From: Actinoplanes oryzae
GTDB taxonomy: Bacteria > Actinomycetota > Actinomycetes > Mycobacteriales > Micromonosporaceae
Assembly: GCF_030757795.1 (NCBI RefSeq)
Contig: NZ_JAUQWH010000034.1
Coordinates: forward strand, 1-64,000
DNA: 64,000 nt
Direction: 5' to 3'
Shown here one piece after another: positions 43,623 to 52,000 of the stretch. The position numbers and the translations under genes are program-made. How positions within the stretch are numbered: the first letter of the stretch is position 1; each line of letters starts with the position of its first letter. The notes beneath the pieces are model-generated. The model had not been told where the DNA came from. It did no database searches and saw only the letters and a list, made by a program, of their open reading frames with translations.

Positions 43623-44116
43623 GCGCGTTGACCACGATCACCAGTCACAAGGACGTCGACAATCTGACCATGACCTTCGTCGCCGAGTTCCCGGCGCCGG
43701 CGGCGCGGCTCTGGCAGGTCTGGCAGGACCCGCGCCAGCTGGAGCGCTGGTGGGGCCCGCCGACCTGGCCGGCCACCTTCGACCGGCACGACTTCGCCGT
43801 CGGCGGCGAGTCGCGCTACTACATGACCGGCCCGGACGGCACCAAGGCGCACGGCTGGTGGCGCATCACCGCGCTCGACGAGCCGCGCCGCCTGGAGTTC
43901 GAGGACGGCTTCGGCGACCAGCACGGCGAGCCGACGGACAAGCTGGGCATCACCCAAGTCGCCGTCACCTTCGAGGACACGGGCGCCGGGACGCGGATGA
44001 CCACGGTCTCCCACTTCACCGACGCCGAGCATCTCGAGCGGCTGGCGAAGATGGGCATGGAGGAGGGCATGCGCCTGGCCATGGGCCAGATCGACGAGAT
44101 CCTCGGCACCGCCTGA
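43619..44116 (+). CDS. SRPBCC (AHSA1/START-like) domain protein
   Basis: A 165-residue protein with the helix-grip fold of the AHSA1/CalC family: FVAEFPAPAARLWQVWQDPRQLERWWGPPTWPATFDRHDFAVGGESRYYMTGPDG, then WWRITALDEPRRLEFEDGF and the C-terminal helix MEEGMRLAMGQIDEIL. The family binds hydrophobic ligands in a central cavity. The ArsR-SRPBCC pair is a very common, poorly understood actinobacterial operon. The gene is translationally coupled to the regulator. Confidence 0.9.
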   Translation: MSALTTITSHKDVDNLTMTFVAEFPAPAARLWQVWQDPRQLERWWGPPTWPATFDRHDFAVGGESRYYMTGPDGTKAHGWWRITALDEPRRLEFEDGFGDQHGEPTDKLGITQVAVTFEDTGAGTRMTTVSHFTDAEHLERLAKMGMEEGMRLAMGQIDEILGTA

Positions 44117-44140
44117 GGGCCGGCCTCCCGGGGTGGCATG

Positions 44141-44159
44141 TTAGGTTAGCCTCACCTGG
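44141..44159. promoter_or_regulatory. DtxR/IdeR iron box
   Basis: TTAGGTTAGCCTCACCTGG matches the 19-bp DtxR/IdeR consensus (TTAGGTTAGCCTAACCTAA) at 16 positions. It lies 25 bases before the GTG of a siderophore-interacting protein gene, so iron-dependent repression is very likely. Confidence 0.85.
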
Positions 44160-44184
44160 CACCCGCCACCCCCGGAGGACCGTC

Positions 44185-45105
44185 GTGACCCAGACCGTCG
44201 AACGCGTCGCCACGCAGCCGTGGCGGTTCTTCATGACCGAGGTGCGGCGCGTGCAGCGGCTCAGCCCGAGCTTCCTGCGGGTGACGCTCACCGGCCCCGG
44301 CGTCGACCGCTTCGCCGACAACGGGTACGACCAGCGCATCAAGCTGATCCCGCCGCTCCCCGGCGCCGGGCTCGCCCACGTGCCGACCGGCCCGGAGTGG
44401 TACACCGAGTGGCGTTCCCTGCCCGACGAGCTGCGCAACCCGATCCGGACCTACACGATCCGCGCCGTGCGCCCCGCCGCCAGTGAGATCGACATCGACA
44501 TGGTGCTGCACGGCGCCACCGGGCCGGCCTCCGCCTGGGCCGAGACGGCGGCGCCCGGCTCGCAGATGTGCGTCCTGGGCCCCAACGCCGACCACCCCGG
44601 CGAGCACGGCGGCATCGACTTCCGCCCGCCCGCGCACACCGGCTGCCTGCTGCTGGGCGGCGACGAGACGGCCGTCCCGGCGATCGCCTCGATCCTGGCC
44701 CGCCTGGCCCCCGACGCGAAGGGCGAGGCGCTGCTCGAGGTCCCCGAGACGGGCGACATGCTCGACCTGGTGGCGCCTCCGGGCGTACGCGTGACCTGGC
44801 TGCCCCGCAACGGCGCCGCCCAGGGCGACAAGCTGATCCCCGCCGTCCGCCGCGCGACCCGCGGCTTCTTCGGCGAACGCCCCGCGGGCCCGGTCGGCGA
44901 GCTCGAGGACATCGACGTCGACCACGACATGCTCTGGGAGGTCCCGGAGCCGCTCACCGACACCGGCTCCTTCTACGCCTGGCTCGCCGGCGAGGCCGCC
45001 GTCATCCGCACCCTGCGCCGCCACCTCGTGGCCGAGTGCGGCGTGGACCGGCGCTCGGTCGCCTTCATGGGCTACTGGCGAGCCGGCAAGGCCGAGGCCA
45101 ACTGA
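44185..45105 (+). CDS. Siderophore-interacting protein (FAD-dependent ferric-siderophore reductase)
   Basis: A 306-residue member of the SIP/ViuB family, which reduces ferric siderophores in the cytoplasm to release iron. The FAD-binding motif is RTYTIRAVRP (about residues 91-100), with VHLHG-like VLHGATGPASAWAETAAPGSQ forming the isoalloxazine side. LLLGGDETAVPAIASIL is the NAD(P)H-domain signature, and the C-terminal FYAWLAGEAAVIRTLRRHLVAECGVDRRSVAFMGYWRAGKAE is classical. The GTG start is preceded by GGAGG, and an iron box lies just upstream. No siderophore biosynthesis or import genes are adjacent. Confidence 0.93.
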   Translation: MTQTVERVATQPWRFFMTEVRRVQRLSPSFLRVTLTGPGVDRFADNGYDQRIKLIPPLPGAGLAHVPTGPEWYTEWRSLPDELRNPIRTYTIRAVRPAASEIDIDMVLHGATGPASAWAETAAPGSQMCVLGPNADHPGEHGGIDFRPPAHTGCLLLGGDETAVPAIASILARLAPDAKGEALLEVPETGDMLDLVAPPGVRVTWLPRNGAAQGDKLIPAVRRATRGFFGERPAGPVGELEDIDVDHDMLWEVPEPLTDTGSFYAWLAGEAAVIRTLRRHLVAECGVDRRSVAFMGYWRAGKAEAN

Positions 45106-45112
45106 GCCGGAC

Positions 45113-45871
45113 ATGACGGCCCGGCTGCTGGACCCCGTGCCGAGCGGCGCGGGACGGCTGCCGCACGGCTTCCGGATGGAGCCACACCACCACACCCAGG
45201 GGCAGCTGGTGTACGCGGCGACCGGCGCCCTGGCCACCACGACCGAGCGCGGCACCTGGGTGGCGCCCGCCACCCGGGTGACCTGGACGCCGCCGGGTTT
45301 CCCGCACGCACACCGCGGCTACGGCGAGACCGACATCCGGCTCGTCGCGATCCCCGCCGGCCTGGGCGGCGAGCTGGCGGCCCGCCCCCGCGTGTTCGCC
45401 GTGAGCCCCCTGCTCCGCGAGATCCTGCTGACGCTGACCGGCCGGCCGGAGACCCGCCCCGGCGCCCACGACCGGCTGCGCGCGGTCGCCGTCGACGAGC
45501 TGGCCGAGACGGACGATCAGTCGCTGCACCTGCCCGAGCCCCGCGACGACCGGCTGCGCGCCGTCACCGACCGGCTGCACGCCGATCCCGGCGACAACGC
45601 GACCCTGGGCGAGCTGGGCCGGGCCGCGGGGGCGAGCGAACGTACCCTCAGCCGGTTGTTCCACGCCGAGCTCGGCATGAGCTTCCACCGCTGGCGCACG
45701 GTGCTGCGCCTGCACCACGGCCTGATCCACCTCAGCGCCGGCCGCTCGGTCACCGACACCGCCCTCGCCTGCGGCTGGTCCAACCCGACCAGCTTCATCG
45801 AGGCCTTCACCGAGGTTGTCGGCCAGACCCCGGGCCGGTATCAGACCGAGCTCAGGCGACACCCGAGGTGA
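45113..45871 (+). CDS. AraC-family transcriptional regulator
   Basis: A 252-residue regulator with an N-terminal cupin (EPHHHTQGQLVYAATGALATTTERGTWVAPATRVTWTPPGFPHAHRG) and a C-terminal AraC pair (LGELGRAAGASERTLSRLFHAELGMSFHRWRTVLRLHHGLIHLSAGRSVTDTALACGWSNPTSFIEAFTEVVGQTPGRYQ). The HHH and HAH clusters are the cupin metal-site positions. It begins 7 bases after the siderophore-interacting protein gene, so it may be transcribed with it from the iron-box promoter. The last 20 bases overlap the convergent hydroxylase gene. Confidence 0.88.
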   Translation: MTARLLDPVPSGAGRLPHGFRMEPHHHTQGQLVYAATGALATTTERGTWVAPATRVTWTPPGFPHAHRGYGETDIRLVAIPAGLGGELAARPRVFAVSPLLREILLTLTGRPETRPGAHDRLRAVAVDELAETDDQSLHLPEPRDDRLRAVTDRLHADPGDNATLGELGRAAGASERTLSRLFHAELGMSFHRWRTVLRLHHGLIHLSAGRSVTDTALACGWSNPTSFIEAFTEVVGQTPGRYQTELRRHPR

Positions 45872-47009
45872 GTTCGCCGAAGACGCGGCCGGCCGCCGCC
45901 GACTCGAACTGCCGGCGCAACTCCGCCCGTGCCACCCGCTTGCGGAACTCGCCCTCGAAGGACGGGTCGCCGGCGTCGTGCATGACGCCGGTGATCCAGG
46001 CGGCGAAGGCCTGATAGTTCCAGACGTGGTGCAGGCACGTCTCGGAATAGGCGTCGAGCAGGCTCGGATCGTCGTCCCGAAGCCGCGCGATGACCGCCCT
46101 GGCGAACGTCTCCGCATCGAAGAGAGCCAGGTGAATGCCCTTGGCACTCATCGGCGGGACGATGTGCGCGGCGTCGCCCAGCAGATGGAGCCGGCCGTGC
46201 TGCATGGGTTCGTAAACGACGCTGCGCAGGGCGACCACCTCCCTGCTGAGGATCTCGCCCCGGCCCAGGGACCGGCCGAAGCGGCTTTCCAGTTCGTCCC
46301 AGATCCGGTCGCCGGGCCACGCCGCGATCGTGTCGTCGCGCGAGCACTGCAGATAGATGCGGCTGTTGTCGGCGCCCCGGGGAATGAGACCGGCCAGACC
46401 CCGGCTGTGGATCGCCATGCCGGAGATCGTGCCGGGCACAGCCGCCAGCACGCTCAGCCACGAGTACGGGAACTCGTGCGCGTACCGCGTGAGCACGCCG
46501 GCGGGAATCGCCGCCCGGCTGACGCCGCGATCGCCGTCGCAGCCGGCGACGTAGTCGCAGCGGATGACGTCGCCCGCCCCTCCCGAGTCCCGGAAGCGCA
46601 CGACCGGATTCGGGCCGACGACGTCGTCGAGCGCGACGTCCACCTCGTAGCGGATGTCGCCGCCCTCGCGCAGGAAGATGGCGGCGAGCCGGCGGACGAG
46701 GAGCTGCTGGGGGATGAACATGCTCTCGTCGTCGTCCCCGCCGGCCTCGATCGGCATCGCCCGGCCGTCGAGGAAGAAGCCGCCCTCCACCTCGGGAGTC
46801 GGGCCGTCCTCCAGAATCTCGGCCAGTCCCCACTCCCGGAACAGCCGCACGCCCCGGGTGTCGAGCGTGCCGGCCCGCTGGCGCGCTTCGACGTGCTCGC
46901 GGCTGCGGCGCTCCAGGACGACGCACCCGATCCCGTTGCGCCGCAGGAGATTGCCGACGGTGAGTCCGGCGACGCCGGCGCCGACGACGACCACTTCAGT
47001 TTCGATCAT
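45852..47009 (-). CDS. PHBH-type FAD monooxygenase with altered substrate pocket
   Basis: A 385-residue flavoprotein closest to 4-hydroxybenzoate 3-monooxygenase. It has the Rossmann motif VVVVGAGVAGL, RAGTLDTRGVRLF, IPQQLLVRRLAA, GCDGDRGVSR, YEPMQHGRLHLLGDAAHIVPPMSAKGIHLA and a LLDAYSETCLHHVWNYQAFAAWIT C-terminal region. The PHBH pocket is only partly kept. The arginine of LIPR and the Arg-x-Tyr of NSRIYLQ are present, but the catalytic tyrosine that activates the phenol (Tyr201 in PHBH) and the pocket serine appear replaced. It therefore hydroxylates another aromatic acid or phenol. The start could be 12 bases earlier (47021). Confidence 0.82.
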   Translation of the reverse strand: MIETEVVVVGAGVAGLTVGNLLRRNGIGCVVLERRSREHVEARQRAGTLDTRGVRLFREWGLAEILEDGPTPEVEGGFFLDGRAMPIEAGGDDDESMFIPQQLLVRRLAAIFLREGGDIRYEVDVALDDVVGPNPVVRFRDSGGAGDVIRCDYVAGCDGDRGVSRAAIPAGVLTRYAHEFPYSWLSVLAAVPGTISGMAIHSRGLAGLIPRGADNSRIYLQCSRDDTIAAWPGDRIWDELESRFGRSLGRGEILSREVVALRSVVYEPMQHGRLHLLGDAAHIVPPMSAKGIHLALFDAETFARAVIARLRDDDPSLLDAYSETCLHHVWNYQAFAAWITGVMHDAGDPSFEGEFRKRVARAELRRQFESAAAGRVFGELTSGVA

Positions 47010-47124
47010 GCCGCCCAGCATCGGCGCTCCGCGAAGCGGCTACCACCGGCGAACGCCGCCGCGACACCGGAAACCCGCCGGGTTTTTCCCGCCGGGAATC
47101 GCCGGGAGTCGATATGGTGACGGC

Positions 47125-48507
47125 GTGAAGAGTCGCGTCGTGGCCGCCCTCGCGTCCCTGCTGGTCATTGTCTCCCCCGCGGCGCCGGCGCGCGCCGCCG
47201 TCGACGATCCGCTGCTCGACCAGTTGCACGCGATTCCCGGCCTGACCGTCGTGTCGGAGACGCCGGGGAGCGGCTACCGGTTCTTCGTGCTCACCTACCG
47301 GCAGCCGGCCGACCACAAGCACCCGCGGCAGGGCAGCTATGAGCAGCGGCTCACCCTGCTGCACCGGTCCAGCGACGCGCCGGTCGTGCTCGCCACCAGC
47401 GGGTACGGGCTGGCGGCCAGTCCGCGGCCGGCACAGACCGAGCCGACGGCGATCCTCGGGGCCAACCAGATCTCGGTCGAGCACCGCTTCTTCACGCCGT
47501 CGCGCCCCGAGCCGGCGGACTGGTCGGACCTGACCATCTGGCAGGAGGCGACCGACGAGCACCGGATCGTGACCGCGTTCAAGGGCATCTACGCCGCGAA
47601 GTGGATTCAGACCGGCGCGAGCAAGGGCGGGATGACCTCGGTCTACCACCGCCGCTTCTACCCGGGCGACGTCGACGGCGTCGTGGCCTACGTCGCGCCC
47701 GACGACGTGATCAACCCCGCGGACTCGGCCTACGACACATTCTTCGACACCGTGGGTACGCCCGCCTGCCGCACCGCGCTCGACAACGTCCAGCGCGAGG
47801 CGCTCAAGCGGCGCGACCGGCTCGTGCCCCGGGTGGCCGCCGCCGCGGCCGAGCAGGGCTGGACGTTCACGAACACGCTGGGCACGGCCGACCGTTCCTT
47901 CGAGATGACCGTCCTCGACACGGTGTGGGCCTTCTGGCAGTACTCGACTCTCGCGGACTGCGCGTCGGTGCCCGCCACCACGGCGACCGACGACGAACTG
48001 TACGCCTGGATCGACGGCGTGGCCGGCTGGAGCTTCTACACCGACCAGTCGCTGGAGTACTACTTCCCGTACTACTTCCAGGCGGCGTCGCAGCTCGGCT
48101 GGCCCAGCCTGAAGTTCGAGCACCTGCGGGGCCTGCGCCACTACCCGGGCCTCTACACCGCCAACGCCTCGCTCCCCGCCGAGCTGCGGCGGCCCCACCA
48201 CCCGGTGCCGATGGTCGACGTCGACCTGTGGGTGCGTACGGCCGCGCAGCGCATGCTCTTCATCTACGGCGAGAACGACCCGTGGGGCGCCGAGCGGTTC
48301 ACCCCGAGCCCGCGCGACTCCGCCCGCTACGTCGCCCCGGGCGCCAACCACGGCGCGAACATCGCCCGCCTGTCCCCCGCCGACAACGCCGCCGCGACGG
48401 CCATGCTCAAGCGCTGGGCCGGCGTCACCACGACCGCCGCGGCGCAGCGGTCCGCGCCCCTGCCGCTGGACGACATGCTGGAGGGCCGGCACCGTACGGG
48501 AGAGTGA
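47125..48507 (+). CDS. Secreted S37-family prolyl tri/tetrapeptidyl aminopeptidase
   Basis: A 460-residue secreted serine peptidase starting with GTG, with a signal peptide ending APARAA. The catalytic elbow is WIQTGASKGGMTSVYHRRFYPGDVDGVVAYVAPDD, with Ser in GASKG. The acid is probably in FIYGENDPWGAE and the histidine in VAPGANHGANI. This matches peptidase family S37 (PS-10), the Streptomyces prolyl tripeptidyl aminopeptidases that cut tri/tetrapeptides from proline-rich N-termini. It acts outside the cell in peptide utilisation. The gene is monocistronic. Confidence 0.9.
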   Translation: MKSRVVAALASLLVIVSPAAPARAAVDDPLLDQLHAIPGLTVVSETPGSGYRFFVLTYRQPADHKHPRQGSYEQRLTLLHRSSDAPVVLATSGYGLAASPRPAQTEPTAILGANQISVEHRFFTPSRPEPADWSDLTIWQEATDEHRIVTAFKGIYAAKWIQTGASKGGMTSVYHRRFYPGDVDGVVAYVAPDDVINPADSAYDTFFDTVGTPACRTALDNVQREALKRRDRLVPRVAAAAAEQGWTFTNTLGTADRSFEMTVLDTVWAFWQYSTLADCASVPATTATDDELYAWIDGVAGWSFYTDQSLEYYFPYYFQAASQLGWPSLKFEHLRGLRHYPGLYTANASLPAELRRPHHPVPMVDVDLWVRTAAQRMLFIYGENDPWGAERFTPSPRDSARYVAPGANHGANIARLSPADNAAATAMLKRWAGVTTTAAAQRSAPLPLDDMLEGRHRTGE

Positions 48508-48510
48508 CCG

Positions 48511-48888
48511 TCAGGCGCGGCGCAGCCGGAGCCAGTCCTCGGCAGGGAAGAGGGCACGCGCGACCGCCCAGCTGAGCCGGGAGTAGTAGGGGCGGGCCGC
48601 CGCGGCATCGATGATGCGGGGGTCGGTGACGGGGTGGTCGGCGCCTTTCCAGCGGACGGTGGCCCGGCCGGCGGCGAGGACGTTGCGGACCCAGTTGGTC
48701 CGGGCGCCCCACGGCAGGTTGATCACGAAGGTGTCGTCGCGGGCCATGACGACGACCGGCACGGCAAGCGCGCGGCCGGTGACGCGGCCGCGGTGGTGGA
48801 CGACGGCGTAGGCGGGGAACCAGCGGCGGCCGGCGAAGGCGCGGACGGCGGGCGTGGTGGCGCGGACGAAGGCGTTCATGTGTCTCAT
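48511..48888 (-). CDS. Ddn-like deazaflavin (F420)-dependent nitroreductase-family protein
   Basis: A 125-residue split-barrel protein: RRWFPAYAVVHHRGRVTGRALAVPVVVMARDDTFVINLPWGARTNWVRNVLAAGRATVRWKG. This is the pattern of the actinobacterial nitroreductase family of deazaflavin-dependent oxidoreductases (relatives of Ddn), which bind F420 or flavins. The first ATG (48888) and one 9 bases later are both possible starts. Its own reaction is unknown; family members reduce quinones or nitro compounds. Confidence 0.85.
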   Translation of the reverse strand: MRHMNAFVRATTPAVRAFAGRRWFPAYAVVHHRGRVTGRALAVPVVVMARDDTFVINLPWGARTNWVRNVLAAGRATVRWKGADHPVTDPRIIDAAAARPYYSRLSWAVARALFPAEDWLRLRRA

Positions 48889-48928
48889 CGTGGCCGGGCC
48901 GAGGCCGCCGCCGCGTCCCGGAGATCCG

Positions 48929-49960
48929 TCAGTGCCCGTGCCGGATCTCCGTCAGGCGCGCGGCGTCCACCCGGCCCCGGGCGCCGGTCTTGCGGTAGAT
49001 CGCCGCCAGGTGACGTTCCACGGTGTGGACCGCGATGCCCAGCCGGCGGGCGATCTCCTTGTTCGAGTCGCCCGCCGCGAGCAGCGTCAGCACCTGCTGC
49101 TCGCGTGGTGTGAGGCCGGCCCGGCCCGGGCCGGCGGCGAGCGGGCGGCCGGTCACGAACTCCGTCACGAGCCGCACGTCGGCGGCCGTGTCCTCGATGA
49201 ACAGCGTCGGCGTCGAGCCGGGCAGCTCGACGAGGCGCGCGTCCGGCAGGTCGTCCGCGAGGCGCCGGGCCACCTCGACGGGGATCTGCGCCTCGCTCTG
49301 GCGGTGCAGGACCAGGGCAGGCGCCCGTACGTGCGGCAGCTCCGGCGTGACGTCGATGCGCCGCGCCGCCTCGAACCAGGCCTTCGCCACGGGCGCGCTG
49401 CTGGCCGTCCGGAACGCCTCGGCGATGAAGCGGTGGGAGGGAGCCGCGTCCCAGCCGAGCCACGCCGTGGCGGCCGCGTCGGCGAAGAGGTTCCAGTCCT
49501 GGTCGACCAGGGACAGCAGCGCCTGGGTCTGCGCCGGGGTCATCGCCTCGCGCATCCGCGGGGCCCCGCCGAAGAGCACGAGCCGCTCGACCGCCGCGGG
49601 CCGGCGGGCCGCGAACGCGAGGGCCGTCGCCATGGCGTGGTAGTAGCCGAGCAGCGACACCCGGGTCAGGCCCGCCGCGCCCAGCACCGCCCGGAGGTCG
49701 CGCAGGTGTGCCTCGAGGCCCAGGTCCCCGAGGTCGATCCGCCGGTCGGAGCCGCCCGTCCCCCGCCCGTCGTAGAGCACGACGGTGAGGTGGCGGGCCA
49801 GCTCGGTGTAGGCGGCGCGCAGGGCCGGGACCCGCCACTGCGCGACGATGTTGCTCAGGGACGGCATCCAGACCAGCGGCGGCCCCTGCCCGAAGACCTG
49901 GTAGGCCAGGGTCACGCCGTCCTCGGTCCGGGCGAAGCGCACGTCCGGCAGCCTGTCCAC
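48929..49960 (-). CDS. Alpha/beta-hydrolase-like sensor fused to a LuxR DNA-binding domain
   Basis: A 343-residue fusion. Residues 5-270 form an alpha/beta-hydrolase fold (LAYQVFGQGPPLVWMPSLSN, LYDGRGTGGSDRR), and residues 278-335 a LuxR helix-turn-helix (LTPREQQVLTLLAAGDSNKEIARRLGIAVHTVERHLAAIYRKTGARG). The nucleophile elbow is GYYHAMA (105-111), where GxSxG is expected, so Tyr107 replaces serine. The histidine near residue 250 is also gone (GSTPTLFIED). The domain therefore cannot be a normal esterase and probably binds a ligand to control DNA binding. It is monocistronic and convergent with the Kup side of the region. Confidence 0.88.
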   Translation of the reverse strand: MDRLPDVRFARTEDGVTLAYQVFGQGPPLVWMPSLSNIVAQWRVPALRAAYTELARHLTVVLYDGRGTGGSDRRIDLGDLGLEAHLRDLRAVLGAAGLTRVSLLGYYHAMATALAFAARRPAAVERLVLFGGAPRMREAMTPAQTQALLSLVDQDWNLFADAAATAWLGWDAAPSHRFIAEAFRTASSAPVAKAWFEAARRIDVTPELPHVRAPALVLHRQSEAQIPVEVARRLADDLPDARLVELPGSTPTLFIEDTAADVRLVTEFVTGRPLAAGPGRAGLTPREQQVLTLLAAGDSNKEIARRLGIAVHTVERHLAAIYRKTGARGRVDAARLTEIRHGH

Positions 49961-50074
49961 GGCGCCAACCTACCGCCCGCACCGGGCACCTCGACAGGCG
50001 GTTCGCCGCGCCGGGCGGAGCTCCCGGGGGTAGGGTCGCGCCCGAGCGTATTGATCAAGTCGGGGGGATCCACC

Positions 50075-52000
50075 GTGGCCGAGGAGCAACGGACGGCGGG
50101 GCGCGGGCGCGACCGGGTGCGCCTGGCCGTGGTGGTCGGGGCGCTGGGGGTGGTGTTCGGGGACATCGGCACCAGCCCGATCTACAGCCTGCAGACCGTG
50201 TTCGACCCCGACGACCCGCACCCGGTGCCGGTCAGCACGGCCAACGTGTACGGCGTGGTGTCGCTGATCTTCTGGTCGGTGATGATCATCGTGACGGTGT
50301 CGTACGTGCTGCTGGCGATGCGGATCGACAACGACGGCGAGGGCGGCATCATGGCGCTCATCGCGTTGCTGCGCCGGCGGGCCTCCGCGGCGGGGCGCAA
50401 GACGGCGCTGCTGCTGGCGCTGCTCGGCATCTTCGGGGCGTCGCTGTTCTTCGGCGACAGCATGATCACGCCGGCGATCTCCGTGCTGTCGGCGGTGGAG
50501 GGCGTCGAGGTGGTCGAGCCGTCCTTCGCCTCGTGGGTGGTGCCGATCACGGCGGTCATCATCGTGGCGCTGTTCTCCGTGCAGCGGCACGGGACGGCCG
50601 CGGTCGGGCGGGTCTTCGGGCCCGTGATGATCACCTGGTTCGTCGTCATCGGCGCGCTCGGGGTCAGGGGGGTCGTGCGGCACCCGGCGATCCTGGAGGC
50701 GCTCTCCCCCACGTACGCCATCGGATTCCTGGCCGGGCACTTCGGCATCGCCTTCTTCGCGCTGGCCGCGATCGTGCTCGCCGTGACCGGCGCCGAGGCG
50801 CTCTACGCGGACATGGGCCACTTCGGCCGCCGGGCCATCTCGCGTGGCTGGCTGTTCCTGGTGCTGCCCGCCCTGACGCTGAGCTACCTCGGCCAGGGTG
50901 CGCTGATCATCGCCGACCACGCCAGCATCAGCAGCCCGTTCTTCCTGCTGGCGCCGGGCTGGGCGCGGCTGCCGCTGGTGCTGCTGGCGACCGCCGCCAC
51001 GGTCATCGCCTCCCAGGCCGTGATCACCGGCGCCTTCTCGGTGGCGTCGCAGGCCGGGCAGCTCGGCTACCTGCCGCGGCTGCGCCTGGCGCACACCTCC
51101 GAGTCGTCGATCGGCCAGATCTACGTACCGTGGATCAACTGGCTCCTGATGGTCTCGGTCCTCACGCTGGTGTTCGCCTTCCGCAGCTCGGCCGCGCTGG
51201 CGTACGCGTACGGGATGGCCGCCACCGGGACCATCACCATCACCACCCTGCTGTCGCTCTACATGGCCCGCCGCCAGTGGGGCACGCCGCGGTGGCTGAT
51301 CGGCACCGGCGCCGGCGTGCTACTCCTGGTCGACCTGCTCTTCGTGGCCGCCAACCTCACCAAGCTGGTGCACGGGGCGTGGCTGCCGCTGGCGATCGCG
51401 CTCACCGCCTTCACCCTGATGACGACCTGGAAGCGCGGGCGCCGGATCGTGACCGACGAGCGCGAGCGCCTCGAGGGGCCGCTGCTCGGCTTCATCGACG
51501 AGATCCGCACCGGGACCTCGGTGACGCGGCAGGTGCCGGGCACGGCCGTCTTCCTCAACCGCGGCAAGGTGACCGCGCCGCTGGCCATGCGGGCGAACGT
51601 CGAGCACAACCACGTGCGCCACGAGCACGTCATCATCATGTCGCTGGAGACCGAGCCGGTGCCGCGGGTGCCGGAGGACGAGCGGATCGTCATCGACGAC
51701 CTCGGGTACGCCCACGACGGCATCTTCCACGTCGTGGTGCGCTACGGCTACGTGGAGACGCCGGACGTGCCGGGCGCGCTGGCCATGCTCGACCCCGAGA
51801 CCACCGAGGGGCAGCTCGACCTCGACCAGGCGTCCTACTTCCTGTCGAAGATCGAGCTGCACGCGGGTCCGGCGCGCACGATGGCCCCCTGGCGCAAGCG
51901 CCTCTTCATCGCCACGTCGCACGCCACGGCCGACGCCGCCGACTACTTCGGCCTGCCCCGCGACCGTACGGTGATCATGGGGTCGCGGATCGAGGTGTGA
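50075..52000 (+). CDS. kup: Kup-family potassium:proton symporter
   Basis: A 641-residue K+ uptake transporter. The hallmark GVVFGDIGTSPIYSLQTVF is at the start of helix 1 (about residues 26-44). About twelve helices follow (GASLFFGDSMITPAISVLSAVEGVEV, VTGAEALYADMGHFGRRAI, FSVASQAGQLGYLPRL), and the C-terminal cytosolic domain begins after TTWKRGRR (about 460). The GTG start follows GGGGGG. Only 114 bases separate it from the divergent LuxR fusion, and I do not see the c-di-AMP (ydaO) riboswitch that controls some actinobacterial kup genes. Confidence 0.93.
   Translation: MAEEQRTAGRGRDRVRLAVVVGALGVVFGDIGTSPIYSLQTVFDPDDPHPVPVSTANVYGVVSLIFWSVMIIVTVSYVLLAMRIDNDGEGGIMALIALLRRRASAAGRKTALLLALLGIFGASLFFGDSMITPAISVLSAVEGVEVVEPSFASWVVPITAVIIVALFSVQRHGTAAVGRVFGPVMITWFVVIGALGVRGVVRHPAILEALSPTYAIGFLAGHFGIAFFALAAIVLAVTGAEALYADMGHFGRRAISRGWLFLVLPALTLSYLGQGALIIADHASISSPFFLLAPGWARLPLVLLATAATVIASQAVITGAFSVASQAGQLGYLPRLRLAHTSESSIGQIYVPWINWLLMVSVLTLVFAFRSSAALAYAYGMAATGTITITTLLSLYMARRQWGTPRWLIGTGAGVLLLVDLLFVAANLTKLVHGAWLPLAIALTAFTLMTTWKRGRRIVTDERERLEGPLLGFIDEIRTGTSVTRQVPGTAVFLNRGKVTAPLAMRANVEHNHVRHEHVIIMSLETEPVPRVPEDERIVIDDLGYAHDGIFHVVVRYGYVETPDVPGALAMLDPETTEGQLDLDQASYFLSKIELHAGPARTMAPWRKRLFIATSHATADAADYFGLPRDRTVIMGSRIEV

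Noticed and set aside
50040..50074. Possible c-di-AMP (ydaO) riboswitch upstream of kup
   Set aside because: The spacer to the divergent gene is only 114 bases, and the conserved ydaO core elements are not present.
48854..50074. N-terminal 407-codon extension of the Kup frame
   Set aside because: It is antisense to the LuxR-fusion gene; Kup begins at the GTG with the GGGGGG ribosome site and the GDIGTSPIYSL motif soon after.
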